This document shows positions 25,453 to 37,432 of a stretch of DNA of 64,000 nucleotides, piece by piece; positions within the stretch are counted from its first letter, which is position 1; each line of letters starts with the position of its first letter. The DNA is from Lepidodermella squamata (taxonomy: Eukaryota > Gastrotricha): contig JBLDXI010000045.1 in assembly GCA_047495785.1 (NCBI GenBank), positions 558,001 through 622,000 of the forward strand, read 5' to 3'. The notes under the pieces were generated by a model. That model worked only from the letters and a program-made list of their open reading frames with translations, was not told where the DNA came from and did no database searches. A program made the position numbers and the translations under genes.

Positions 25453-27105
25453 ATGGTCGCTGGGGAATGTTCAATCATCGCCGGTGTCATCGTTACCTGC
25501 GTCCTAGCCGTCTTGTCCGGACTCTGCCTCGTACTCGCCCTCGTTTTCTTCGTCTACGCTCGAAGAAGTAATTTTTTTAACTTTTTTGAAAAAATCTGTT
25601 TTAGGTTAATTTTATTCTCGAATGCAATTAGCTTCACTCTCAATTGACCTAAATTTGTTTGCGAATTTTTTAAATTTTTTAAATTTTTTTAGAACTCGAG
25701 CAAATTGCGTTTGTCGAACGATCAGCGCAAGGCAAAAGGCAACAGCAGACTTTACGACGCGGAAGTGATGGCATATTAAACGGGGCCTATGTTGCCGATG
25801 ATTTGAACATGCAAGAAGCTGGCTCGGCCGATCAAATCGACGGAGCTTACCCGTTCGGCAACAAAAATACCAACAGCCCTAGTTATCTGGTCAGCAAAGA
25901 ATTCTTCCAAAATGACGTCGAGGTAAAAGTTCAACATTTTTTAAATTATTTTAAATTATTGAGAATTTAATTTCGTTTAGAAATGGACTAAAGGCCTTAA
26001 TCAGGACAAACTTGTTTATCGATTACTAGCTGGCGATGTTAACTTCGAAGTTCGCCCAGAGGATGAAGCCTCGGGCAATAAGTCGCCATTTTACCTGGCA
26101 TTTGGTGGTGTTAAGGAAGCTTCGGCCCACGTTGCCGGCGCTAATAAGCTGTTGAAATCGGGCGATCGCATTCACGCGTTGATGCTCAACTGCAGCGCCC
26201 TGGCTGCTGGTGGGCAACTCGACGAAAACATGGCGCAGTTACTCCTAAAAGTGCTGCGGCTTATCGACGACCAGCCGGCTGCTTTTGTCGACGTTGTCTC
26301 AACAGCGCCTCACGAGCGACTCGTCGACGCGGGCGAGACGCCGTGCGTTGTTACTAAGGAACAAGAAGCAACGCAGGAAAGCAGCACCGAGGCAACGCCA
26401 GGCGAAGTTGACATGGCCCAGGCCGACTTGTCGACGAGTGAATCGAAGGATTCTGGCCGTGAGGAGACGCATACAATGAATTCTGAGCATGAACACGACG
26501 AAGCTTCAAGTGCTATTAGCAGCACTGATGACGCAGCGGTTTCACCGCAGAAAAAAAGCTCTTTCATCGCAAGGTCGCGGGGACATAGTCGCCGCAGCCG
26601 TGACTCAACTTCAACGGATCAAGGTAATTTTTCAGAATTTTTATTAAGCTGGATTTTATATTAATTTATTATCACAGCTTTCCAAAGTACGGAAAGTGGT
26701 GATTCAGCGACTAGTGGTAGGGATCTGCAGGAGCTTGCGATTTCCATCGACAACGTTCGACCTAGTGTCGTGGCAATGGAATTAAGGCGGAGTGATGATT
26801 CATCATCGCCAGCTAGCGAATCGATTGAGTTGACCGCGCAACATCCGGCTTACATTGGAACCGCCATCAATGGTGACGTGGCGGCGCTGCCGCTGCCGGC
26901 GCCTGACTTACTTCGGACGCCGCCTTCGCTGCACGCCGACGACGAGTTGGTGCTCGACGAAGCCACCTTAACGTCGTCGTCATCCTCGTCATCGTCGTCG
27001 TCGAGCGACGACGAAAAACAACCTCCCTCCTCGCCCACCAACAGGTGCCATCTAAATAATGACCTGGCGCAAAATAACCAAGTAGACGCATATATGGCCT
27101 TATGA
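25453..27105 (+). CDS. Single-pass membrane protein with PDZ-like segment and acidic Ser-rich tail
   Basis: Four exons: 25453-25567, 25693-25922, 25981-26623 and 26678-27105. They total 1416 bp (471 residues). Residues about 8-34 form one strongly hydrophobic helix followed by YARRRK, so the protein is probably a membrane-anchored type with a cytoplasmic C-terminus. Residues about 115-200 (EVRPEDEASG...SPFYLAFGGVKEASAHVAG, then LLKSGDRIHALMLN) resemble the core of a PDZ fold, where xSGDRIxxxN is typical. The assignment is tentative, and the usual GLGF loop is not obvious. The rest is disordered, with Ser/Asp/Glu runs including a (S)n tract near the end. No known orthologue comes to mind. The ATG precedes the hydrophobic segment directly. 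Confidence 0.75.
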
Positions 27106-28316
27106 TCGATTCACCAAAGTTATACTTGATAATTAATTATTACGTCATTTTTTTTCTATTCCGCAATTGTACCTCATATAAAATAGCTACGCTCAATTCA
27201 TGTAGTGAGTAAGGTGTTAATTTTCAGGGTAATTAGGGGCACTTTATTAGCAAATTTATATTTTTGTCAAATCGCAGTCCTTAGTAAAAAATATACTATA
27301 GAACTTTCTGAGAGAGAGAGACAACAGAAAAAATATGAATATATATCTGTATTATGATATGCAAATTGTACAGGTGTGTAGCTGCCGAATTCTTGCGCAC
27401 TTTTTTCGTTCGTGTTTTTTTTCGTTCTTCCGCCGTCACTTGAGTCACTTTGAATCTCTCGCTCATAAACGTTTTATTGCGCTTGTTGTATGTTGGCCGC
27501 CGTGCTTCGCATTGAAGCCATCATCCTCCTCATCATCATCATCACCGCCGTTTATAACATTCATCGTCACCTCGCTCTCTAATTGTGCCGCATTTTATAT
27601 TGTTATCATGAGTGTGTATTAAAATTAATTTCCAAGGTATCACTATGTTATATATAATACCGACAGATGAATTTTGTTACGGCGATGATGTTATGCTCCG
27701 AAAATTTCTAGGCGATGGTCATCTCAGCCACCAGAGAAAGAGAGATATGAAGGCATCGCTTATTCGTGCTGTAAGACCGCTCGGCTAACTTCACAAGCGC
27801 ATGAAATGCGAGTGTACATTGTAGGAAAATTTATTGTAATTTCTAGTTGACGTAGTTTTACTGTAAAATCGCAACTTCTTCCTCAGCAGCATTAAAAAAT
27901 CGAGTACCAAAAAAATTTATTGTGACGGAGTATAAAATAATATCTTAATTTCTGCTATATATTTAAAGAAAAAAAATCAGATCATTTTTACCTCAATATT
28001 TCTACTGCTTGAATATAAATAGTAACTCCGTGTATTAAAGTGTCTTAGCTACTTGAACACGAGTTGACGTGTCGCATCATCAGCTCAGCCTACGTATCAA
28101 CAGCCAGGCAGAGGCGCAGTATGTGTAATTTCGAGACAGAAATTTATTGTCATTATAATATAACATCTTATTATTATTCTCTGAACTTGAAAAATTCAAA
28201 GCGATTTGTGCATGCTGAAAATAAAGTTTTACGAACAAATAAACTGAAATGAAAATTTTCAAAAAACACCGGGATTTTTATTCTTGAAAGACATTACAGT
28301 GATAAATTTCGCGCTC
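27106..28316. other. Intergenic and probable 3' UTR DNA
   Basis: AT-rich with agagagag near 27310 and a (cat)n tract near 27520. A polyadenylation-like aataaa lies near 28219. No coding region seen between the convergent neighbours. Confidence 0.5.
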
Positions 28317-29213
28317 TCAATCGAGCTCATCGTCAAAATTGCAGTGGGTTATTTCAACCTCGCCGAATTCGAACGGCTTGATGAATTGATAAGCATTTGC
28401 GTCGCTTTTACTCGTAATTGCCGGTTTGAAAGATATCCCAGGAATAGGCTCGTCCAAACTCGACGCGACTTGCATTCGAAAGTTCATCAATTCATCGACA
28501 TTCAGGTCGCGAGTTGACTTTTGCCGCAGCGATTCAAGCTGCGATTTCAGCCGTTCCGAACTTTGGCAACACGCCGCGTGATACTCGGCCATAGCCGCCT
28601 CCACATCTTCCACAGCCTTGCCTTCAATCGCAATGATTTTCGCGTCGAAAACGCGCCGAATATCGTCCAGAATTTTAGCCGTGAAATCTTTCAGATGGCA
28701 GTGCAGTTGTTCGAGGTCGATTTTTTTCTGCGCCTCTGCATTCGCCGATCTTTGCTGCGGCGTTGGCACGCTTTCGTAGAATTTGATAACATCTTGCCGC
28801 AATTCTTCGAGGTGAACAAGCCGGCAAGGCTGGCAGAACGTTACGAAGCAGTGTTTACATTGCTGCTTAGCAACGCCGAAAATGTGCTCGCAAGATTTGC
28901 CGCTCGCTTGATTATTTTCTTGAAGTTCGAAAAATTCTACGACCTGTTTCAGGCCGATGTTGATGTGATAAGCCGAGACGCCGTTCGGGCTGACGCGGCT
29001 CTTTGCTCGGCAACTTGGGCAGATTATGAAAGGGCGTGATTCATTGGACCGGTCAATCGGCATTCGAGAGAGACATTCATCGCATAGAGAGTGGGAACAT
29101 CCGGGTAAATGTCGAGGATTCCGGTAGTAACATAAGCAAATCGGACATGTGATTCGAGAACGAAAATCCTCAACAGCATCGGCCGATGTCGAGGATGAAG
29201 GTTGATCAGTCAT
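28317..29213 (-). CDS. RING finger / B-box (TRIM-like) E3 ligase candidate
   Basis: A single exon of 298 residues. Residues 23-70 form a C3HC4 RING (CPICLCYYRNPRHLPGCSHS, later CPSCRAKSR), the ubiquitin-ligase module. A second Cys/His cluster at about 107-130 (CEHIFGVAKQQCKHCFVTFC) looks like a degenerate B-box, and residues 160-240 are helical with coiled-coil character. This is RBCC order without a recognisable C-terminal NHL or SPRY domain. Function as an E3 is inferred from the RING only. Being intronless in a region of intron-rich genes could mean a retrogene origin. Confidence 0.85.
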   Translation of the reverse strand: MTDQPSSSTSADAVEDFRSRITCPICLCYYRNPRHLPGCSHSLCDECLSRMPIDRSNESRPFIICPSCRAKSRVSPNGVSAYHINIGLKQVVEFFELQENNQASGKSCEHIFGVAKQQCKHCFVTFCQPCRLVHLEELRQDVIKFYESVPTPQQRSANAEAQKKIDLEQLHCHLKDFTAKILDDIRRVFDAKIIAIEGKAVEDVEAAMAEYHAACCQSSERLKSQLESLRQKSTRDLNVDELMNFRMQVASSLDEPIPGISFKPAITSKSDANAYQFIKPFEFGEVEITHCNFDDELD

Positions 29214-29516
29214 CGCAAAAATTGCGCTAAGAAAATATTCTAGTCCAGTAAAACAGATAAATCATAACGATGAGGTGAATGAACTGTCATGGTAGATAGA
29301 TAAATAGCTGCTTGCCTCGTCATTCAATACTCTACATACAACCACTGGAATTATGGGTTTTACGTGTGTGGAAAGCACAACATGCAAATTACTATACACG
29401 AGAAAAAACAGCTACTGAGCAAACAACACGCGCCATTTCCGAGAACACTGAAGCTAGTCTGTGCCACGTGTTGCTCAGACCGTTTTCGACTGCGTCCATT
29501 GAAAAAATTGAAGCTC
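29214..29516. other. Short intergenic spacer
   Basis: The 5' flank of the RING gene and the 3' flank of the broken tRNA. Nothing else seen. Confidence 0.4.
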
Positions 29517-31419
29517 TGCCCCCTGTGAGGATCGAACTCACGACCTCCAGATTATGGGGGTTATGTTGGAATCTAGCTTAAACTTTCCGTATCTTTTCCT
29601 AAGTTAGGCTAAAACTTGAGCCGAGATCTTTCTAAATATCCAATTACTCCGGGACACTTTTCTAGTGTTGTCCTATATCATTTCTAAAACCAATTGTTGA
29701 ATCGTCCCTTTTTAATTTTCAATGTGTCATCTGCAAGAAGCAAGTGAGATTATGGAATATAATCTAGAACGATTGAGTTTTTCAGCAGCATTCTTCCGCG
29801 GTGTCAATATGATAAAATAACTAGGTAGATGGTAGATAAAAAAGTTGATAGGATTTCACGGCTATCCAGTTGGCTATTTATTATTATTATTGTTATTAAA
29901 TGATTCAGGAATTATACACGTTTAGAATCTCGACGGCCTACCGGAGGCAAGGCTGGACAATCAGGACCGAGGACTATTTCTTTGTAAATTGTAAATTAGC
30001 TAGCCTTGAATTTTGATGAAAAAATTTTCCGCCGACGATGAGACGACTGAATTATGATGGCTTCTCGCAAACACCACCGAGGAGCCATGTCAACGAGGCG
30101 ACGAGGCATTAATTATAAGAACATGAATCTCCATGCTTGAATTTGAAAATTTTTAAAATCATTTCATCAGTAGGTATGCCCTGGAAAAAAGGGACAACCC
30201 ATAGTTACGAAACAGTGAGACGAGGCGGCCGCGTTGCTGCACCATGCCAATACAGTTCGTCATTTCTAGTTCTCGCGAGAAGTATTTTTCAACTATCATG
30301 CGAATTGGCAAAAGTTCTCTCTGAATTTGCCATTGAGCTGGGGAGAATTCATGGCCACCTAGCTGTTATTGTTCAGGTGAATTAAGCTTCTGTTGAATTT
30401 TGAATTTTTTTGCATTATTCTTCTCAAAAAATGTAGTTGGGCATGAATGGCCTAAAATTCATGAAATCTGCAGCTGATCTGAAGCTAGTCTATTTTTGTG
30501 CCTCGAAGACGTACATAGGTAATCAGTATAATCGTAATCGGTTAGATATTAGTGAATACCGGTGCATCATGGCGAAATCCAGCGCTTCAGGAATTCGGTC
30601 AACTGGGCTGAAAACCCAATGAAAACCCACCTGATACATTCCATTATGATTACGAAATATTGTTTATGTCTCTAAAATTCTTAACCTCATTTCTTAATGA
30701 CCTGAGCGTAACAAAATAAACTGGGGCAATTTAATTTGATTTATAAAGTGGCGTACGGGGCGGATTGGGGACAATAATATATAACAATTCAATGCCTGAA
30801 ATAATAATTTTTCAGCGGTCCTGAGCGGGGAAAAATTAGTTCGCCAATTATATCGAAATATTGTAATATTGAATAATAACTATTTTGCGATAAATTCAAC
30901 GCAGAAAACGTTTATCATTGACCGATCGCAAACGAAATAGTCGGGACCGTCGAGAAATATTGCGAGTAATATTACAGCCGAAAATTTAGATTTTTTATTG
31001 ATAATATTGGAATGAAAATATCATAACGCACTTTCAACTTTTCGAAATTTTGAATTCCGCGCCATCGAGCAATGGCGCTATAAGACGCGCCATCCGCCGG
31101 TTGGGCCGTAATACCCGTTTTTTTGTAAACCTCCTCGTACATGGTTTGAAAAATTCTGAGTTTAAACCAGGTTTAGCGGATAAAACCTCTAAAACCTGCA
31201 AATTTTCTCTCATTGGTACATAGGTTTTTTAATCGAACATAGGAATTTTCTTCTATTGCTCCATTTTATATACGCGAACAATGGTGAGTCCCAATACGCA
31301 ACAATGGTTGCTTTGGAAATGAGAGGAAAACTTAAACCTTAAACCTTAATCCAACATAAGGAAGGTTCCAACATACGCCCCTATGAGACTGGCGCTCTAG
31401 CCAACTGAGCCAAGGAGGC
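29517..31419 (-). pseudogene. tRNA-Met (CAT) gene split in the anticodon loop by a transposon
   Basis: The 5' half lies at 31382-31419 and the 3' half at 29517-29555. Joined after removing one copy of a 3 bp duplication (ATA), they give the same elongator tRNA-Met as the intact gene at 38875. Acceptor, D, anticodon and T stems are all unchanged. A 1826 bp segment with inverted ends lies between the halves. It is far larger than any tRNA intron, so the gene is presumably inactive. Flanking bases upstream (tcgcaagca) match the intact copy, so the two loci arose by local duplication. Confidence 0.88.
29556..31381. mobile_element. 1.8 kb non-autonomous DNA transposon inside tRNA-Met
   Basis: The ends are inverted: 31381 inward on the minus strand reads ggggcgtatgttggaacc and 29556 inward on the plus strand reads gggggttatgttggaatc, 15 of 18 identical. 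A 3 bp ATA duplication flanks it. GGGG-starting ends with a 3 bp AT-rich target duplication resemble PIF/Harbinger, but no transposase ORF is visible, so the superfamily is a guess. Confidence 0.75.
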
Positions 31420-31934
31420 TGCTTGCGAATATAGAAATTCTCTTTGCTCTCAACTGTAAGAGTCTGCCCAACTTCAACCTTCGATACCTTCTTATCGCTT
31501 ATGCTTTATCTCTAAAACATTATCAAGGTCGCTGAGTATCTGGCTGAGACTTATTTCCAGAACTCTGAGTGGTTACTAAAGCTCAGAGACGGTTTTGGTA
31601 CCAGCACAGTTGATATTGAATACCTCAAACTTTCGGAATCTCGATTTGGGTGAATCTAAGTTTCCAACTGAATTCATTGGTTTTTTTGCAAAACTTTCCA
31701 TCCTGGCCGGTATAATACACGAGAAAAATGTATAGAAAAAGTCAATAGCTGAACTAAAGCGTCCGAAAAATATTAAACCAGTTTTATTGCTGGAACAATT
31801 TATATAGTTTGAACAAATACTTCAGGGATGAGCAGAGGGAAAACGTTAATCCGATGATTCCTAACAAATCACGATTGCTGGAGTAAAAAGTATAGGTAAG
31901 TTATATAATCTGGGGGAATCAACATTCAAAAATT
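31420..31934. other. Intergenic DNA
   Basis: No gene seen. It includes the 3' flank of the ankyrin gene, with no clear poly(A) signal. Confidence 0.4.
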
Positions 31935-34900
31935 CTAAAAGCGAATTGCACGCTTCGACACAGCAATCTTGCACACTTCTTGAAGATCTGGCGTCATGCA
32001 GCTTTCTGCATCAGCACCGTGGTTCAGCAGCTCAACCATGGTTTTGATCGCTTCGTCTTTTTCGTACCATTTAGCTGCACGGATTGCCGTAGTTGCAGCA
32101 CGAGACAGGGCCGAGCGCTTTTTGTAGTCCTTGTGATTGACGAAATCAGAGTTCGAGTTTTGCTTCAAGATCAAGCGGACGATGTTGACATAGGTGTCGC
32201 GAGACGCCAGGGTCAGAGCGGTAGCAAACTTTTCTTCAGTCTTCAGATCGACCCTTGCCTTCTTGTTGATCAAAGTTCGCACAGTTTTGTATCGGCCGCT
32301 CAGGGTTGCCATGATCAAAGGAGTGAAGCCTCGGTATTCCTGAGCGTCAATATCGGCGCCGTTATCGATCAGAAGGTTGACGATATCGAGGAAATGGCGT
32401 TCAGTGGCAACATGAAGAGCTGTCATATTGCCTGCAGGTGATCGAGCGTCAACAGGGGCACCGCGCTCCAGCAATTTCTTAACAACATCATACTTGCCCA
32501 AGGAGACGGCGTTGTGAAGAATGGGTCCAGTCGCAGACATCTTCGATACATCGAATCCATCATCAAGCATTTGATCAATGATGTAAGTGTTGTCGCTGAC
32601 AATTGCTTTAGCCAATTCATCGAAAGCATCAAGTTTGAATGCGGTCAGGCAAGTCTCAACCCGACACTTGCTGATATCAGCTCCCTTTTCTTTCAGGGCC
32701 AGCACCAACTCTTCCTGCTTCATCCTGCCAGCAACAACCAGAACAGTGTCGCCATTGTGATCCGGAGTTTCCAGATCAATCTTCGTAGCGTCATTCATAA
32801 TTATTCTCTGCGCAAGGTCGTACAGCTCATTTTCGATAGCGAGGTGCAACGGAGTCGACTTCTTTCCTTCAGCGGGCGAGCATAGCGTTTTCGTAATATC
32901 GACGCCACCATGTAGAAGAGACTCTGCAGCCTCATGCTGTTTTGCTAGGATGGCGGCAATGAACGGAGTCTGGCCAGTTGAAGGGTCGCAGAAGTCTTTG
33001 TCCGCACCGCTTAGTAGCATGGCCTCCATTTGTTCCAATTTACCGGTACGAGCTGCTTCGATGAGCTTCAAGTCGACGTTGCCAAGGCACAGGCGATGTT
33101 TGCACTGGGCGGTATCAGCCTTTTGATCGACCAAATACTGAATTTCACCTTCATCATTGTTGCGTTCGGCGATATCAAGCGGCTTCTGATTGGCTTTGTT
33201 CGGCTTGTTGATCATCTCAGAGATTTCAAAGCTCTTCAACTTTTCGAGGAGCGACTTGTTGTTCTGGAGCAAAGCAGCCATCAGCAAAGTGTTGCCATCT
33301 TCGTCCACAATGTTTGCGAGATTGCCGTATTCTACAGCCAACTCTTTCGCGGCTTCGGTCTTCTTTCCATCGACCAACTTTTGGAGAATTTCAAAGGGTT
33401 TCAATTCCAGAGCTTCGATTAAGTACTTCTTGGTGATAGTCTCAACTTCGCGAGTTCCTTTTTTGGAGCTGAAAAGCTTCTTCGCCATTGGCTTGTTCTG
33501 GGCTTTGGCAGCAATAGAGATGGCGGACTCTTCGTCGTTGCTCTTCATCCAACAATCAGCACCTCGCTCCAATAGCAGATCAACCAGTTCCTCCCTCTTC
33601 TTTGTTACGGCATCGATCAGGAACGTGCTGTCAGATTCGACCAGTTCAGGATAGGCCAACAGCTTAGCCATTTCGACGTGGTTGTGTCTAATGGCGGAGA
33701 TGAGCAGCTTCTTATCGTACTCCCGATCTTTCTTCTGGAAGTGATTGACCAGATACTTGACAACTTTAGCGTCGTTATCTTGAACAGCATTTTCGACGAA
33801 TCCTTGATATTCTTCTGCAGGTGGAAGGCAGTTCTCGCCTTTGCATGCTTCAAGCTTATCCGCCAATTCCGAGATAATTCGGCGCCAGTAATAATACATT
33901 TGCTGAGAAACTGCAAACTGAACAGCAGTCTCGCCTTCGTCATTCTCTGCCTTGATATTCAAGTTTTCGTCGTTCAGAATGCGTTTGAAAATTTCTTCGT
34001 TGTCAGCCTTCATAGCTTGCATTAAAACGGTCATCGAAGCATCGTCGGCCGTTTTGGCGTTGACATTCGCACCATTCTTCAGCAAGAGCTCGACAAAGTG
34101 GACCGACTCTGAAGTTACTGCCTTCAACAGCGCTTCGTCCTTCATTCGTTTGTCAACACTCTTGATGATTGCGTTGAAATCGGCCATGTTGCCGCTTTCA
34201 ATGCTGCTCAACAGACGACTTCTGAGAACTTGATCGCGCTTGTCGTTGCATTTCGTTGATTTTTCTGGGCATTTTGCACCGCGAATAACAAGCTCGGTGA
34301 TCACTGCATCGTGCTGTTTTGGCTCCTTGATTGCCAAGGACAACGCATTCTCGTTCGAGCCGGCTTCGACATTGATGTTGGCGCCGCGATCTAGGAGCAG
34401 CTTCAAAGCTGCAACATTTCCGGAAACTGCGGCAACTACGAGCGGGGTTTTATCTTGATAGTCTCCGCAGCCTTTGCGTTCAATGAGACCTTCCTCGCCT
34501 TCGATAAGCAGCTTGATCAAGTCAGCATTATTGCCGGGTTTCGCGACGACAACTTGAAGGGCATTCATGCCATTGTGAAGGTTGGGGTCGCATTCAAGGA
34601 GCAAAGATTTGTCGACCAGCATAGCTTTAATCGCTTCCTTATCTCCCTCGTGAGCAGCTTTAAGGAAGTCAGCTAGCTTAGCATTTCCAGGCAAAGATGT
34701 TGATGATCCTGAAGCATCCAGAAACCTCTCAGAGGCAGTGGTTGTTGCTTCAGAGGAAGTTTCAGTTGCAGCAGATGAAGGCTTATCTTGACTTGTGTGG
34801 GTCGTGGTTTCGGCAGCACTGGTTTCACTGGCTTCTCGAGTTGATACTTCACGATTAATTTCAGATGATTCAGTGGTCGATGTTGAAGATGGCTTTTCAG

Positions 34901-36614
34901 TGTTGGAATCAGTAGCGGCGGTGGAAGGAGCTTGGGTTGAACTTTCAATCAGCAGTGAGCCCTTCACAAGTGGAGCAACGACAGTAGTAGCTTCTGTAGT
35001 AGCTTCTGTGGAAGATACTGAAGGACTAGTTTCTTCAGCATTTGATTCGGATGTTGCAAGCGGAGTAGAGGGAGCATCTGCAGTTGTAGATGACGGTTCA
35101 GTAGTAGAAAAATCTTTGACTTCAACAGTTGATTTTCCCGTAGTTGTTTCCGACATTGTTGGTTCAGCAGATTGATCTACTGCTTGTGATTGCTGAGATA
35201 ACGCAGCGATTTGGCTTGAAGAATCTTCAGTTGTCGACGAAGTGGGCGCTTCAGTGGTGCTATCAATCGATTCACTGGCAGCCGAGGGCGTTGAAGCCTC
35301 GGCGCTTTTCGAAGCATCAGTAGTATCTTCAGCATTTGGTTCGGATGTTGCAATCGGAGTTGAGGAAGCTTCGCCGATTGTAGATGATGGCTCAGCAGTA
35401 GAAAGTTCTTTGGCTTCGACAGTTGATTTTTCGGTGGTGGTTTCCGAGGATGTTGGTTCAGCAGATTCATCTACTTTTTGCGATTGCGGAGATGGAGCAT
35501 CGATTGGGCTTGAAGTAGCTTCAGGTGTCGAGGAAGCGGGCGCTTCAGTGGTGCTTTCAATCGATTCACTGGCAACCGATGGTGTTGATGTCTCGGCGAT
35601 TTTTGACGGAACTGTAGTATCTTCAGTATTTGATTCGGATGTTGAAAGCGGAGTTGAGGGAGCTTCGGCGGTTGTAGATGATGGCTCAACGGCTCCAACA
35701 GTAGATGTTTCGGTGGTGGATTCCAAGATTGTTGGCTCAGCAGATTCATCCAAGTTTTGCGATTGCGGAGATGACGCCGCGGTTGAGCTGCTTGAAGTAG
35801 CTCCAGTTGTCGACGAAGTGGCTGGTTTAGTGGTACTTTCAATCGATTCGCCGGCAGCCGTGGATGTTTCAGCGCTTATCGAAGCAACTGTGGTAGGTTC
35901 CGTGGATTGCTCAGGCTCAGTATTAGATGTTAAGGCATCAGCTAAGGTCTGGCTGGTTGGTTTCGTAGTGATTTCGGTGATGTTGGTTGGTTCAGGTGAG
36001 GTTGGTTCTTCATCATCTTCGTAGTCCTCTTCAGTCGCAGCGGGTTCAGTGTTTGATGCTGCTATAAAAACGTCATTCAATCAAGCCTCTCAACGTTGTT
36101 ATTGGGTAATCTTTTCCTTACTTGGAATGCAACCCTTGGGAGTGATATCCCAGGTTCCATCACGTTTGCATCCATAATCTTTCGGACCATCGACTTTATA
36201 ATCGGCCTCGCAAGCGATGACCAATCGCGAACCAGGAGGAACTCTCTCCTCCTCCTTAGCTCCGGTGAATTGATCAGGTGGCGATGTAGTGGAGTACTTA
36301 AGGGACTTGATTTTGAACGCGTTAGACAACTTCGGAATCACACAGCCTTCCTGTACTTCCTGTAGTAATACTCGCATAAAAATCATACCATCTACACATT
36401 CAATAGGTGCTAACCTCTTCATCTTCGTATTCCTCATCCTCCGGTGTGGTCGTCTTATTAACGTCGCCCTGAAAAGTATATTGGATATCGCATGGTGTCA
36501 TTTGTATTTCATACTGAGACATACCGTTTCTAGCTCTACCAAAGGGTTCGATGCTGCCAACGACAGAACAGCGGCTGCTCCGCACAGAAGAAGAAGCCAG
36601 GCTAATCTTGACAT
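31935..36614 (-). CDS. Secreted sushi-mucin-ankyrin repeat protein
   Basis: Four exons: 36525-36614, 36415-36468, 36122-36359 and 31935-36061. They total 4509 bp (1502 residues). Exon 1 encodes a signal peptide (LAWLLLLCGAAAVLSLAA). Exon 3 encodes a sushi/CCP-like module (about 50-127) with conserved Cys, VPPGSRLVIACEADY and GCKRDGTWD. Residues about 128-580 are Ser/Thr/Glu-rich mucin-like sequence containing three tandem repeats of about 97 residues. From about 584 to the end are roughly 25 ankyrin repeats (for example DKTPLVVAAVSGNVAALKLL and MTALHVATERHFLDIVNLL). Close cysteine pairs (CPEKSTKC, CKGENC, CKHRLC, CRVETC) recur in the ankyrin array and would suit disulfides in an oxidising compartment. 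I see no transmembrane helix. Extracellular ankyrin proteins are rare, and the function is unknown. Confidence 0.88.
35010..35845 (-). repeat. Three tandem ~290 bp coding repeats (mucin region)
   Basis: Three successive copies, starting near 35845, 35557 and 35260 on the minus strand, encode units that begin ESIESTT or ESIDSTT, contain SPQSQxxDESAEPT-like blocks and end with ASTPSxAS or a variant. Divergence is modest and differs between copies. The region is likely heavily O-glycosylated. Confidence 0.8.
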
Positions 36615-37432
36615 GCTATAATTTCTAATTCCTAAAATTTACCGAGAAATAATTAATATGAGAAGAAAATTGTTCACGCTGCCATGAAATTTCGGTGAAT
36701 AACTCGGATTTTATAGACTAAAATCTCGTGAATTACGGCAAATTGCGCTATACCATTATATGAGATCCGGTAGCTCATATTTCATCACTGATGTTAATTA
36801 GTTCGAGTTAGACAGGAAAGCATTTGCTAGAGCTCAAAAGGTCACAGAGAGCAAAGCGGCACGTATTTAAAATCAAAATGTATTAAATTACCCCTCTCTA
36901 TACCGGAGTTCAGCAGTTATAACGCGTGATTATGATTTTATTTAACGATGTGAAGCTCCTGCGCTTTTTTTCTGTACGGAAAAAACGCATGTTCGGGAAT
37001 CCGGTACGAGTCAGGTCAGGTCAGGTGATGACGAACGCCTGCATAGCAATTAACCGCGCAGGCATTGTTTGTCTGCTATCGCTTAATGCTGATTCAATTT
37101 ATAAATTCCGAACAATTTCTCGTGATCAATTCTGCATGTAATTATTAGTAATTTGGCATCAATAACACACTGTAACAGATTAATTAATCCTATTTCCAGT
37201 GCCAGCACCATGGTACATGTTACCCTAGTGAGCAAATGCTAAATTTATTTTGAACCTGTCCAGTTCAGGGCTGAAATGAGAACGATGTGATAGTGATAAC
37301 AAATGTAACACAATTTTTGTTGGCAACGATTTCCAGCAGAAATAATTCACTTCATTTTATTGTTTCAATTGTAATTAGTTAATTTACTAATTGCAAGCCA
37401 GTAAAAATGTGCAGATCGTGGCATTGTTAGAT
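36615..37432. other. Intergenic DNA
   Basis: Promoter region of the ankyrin gene and 3' flank of the cysteine-knot gene. A short caggtcaggtcaggt direct repeat lies near 37013. No gene seen. Confidence 0.4.

Noticed and set aside
29517-31419. Reading the split tRNA as a gene with a natural intron
   Set aside because: 1.8 kb is far beyond tRNA intron size, and the insert has inverted ends and a 3 bp flanking duplication.
35242-36024. A 260-codon plus-strand ORF opposite the mucin region
   Set aside because: It is the antisense shadow of repetitive Ser/Thr codons. The minus-strand frame is continuous with signal peptide and ankyrin exons.
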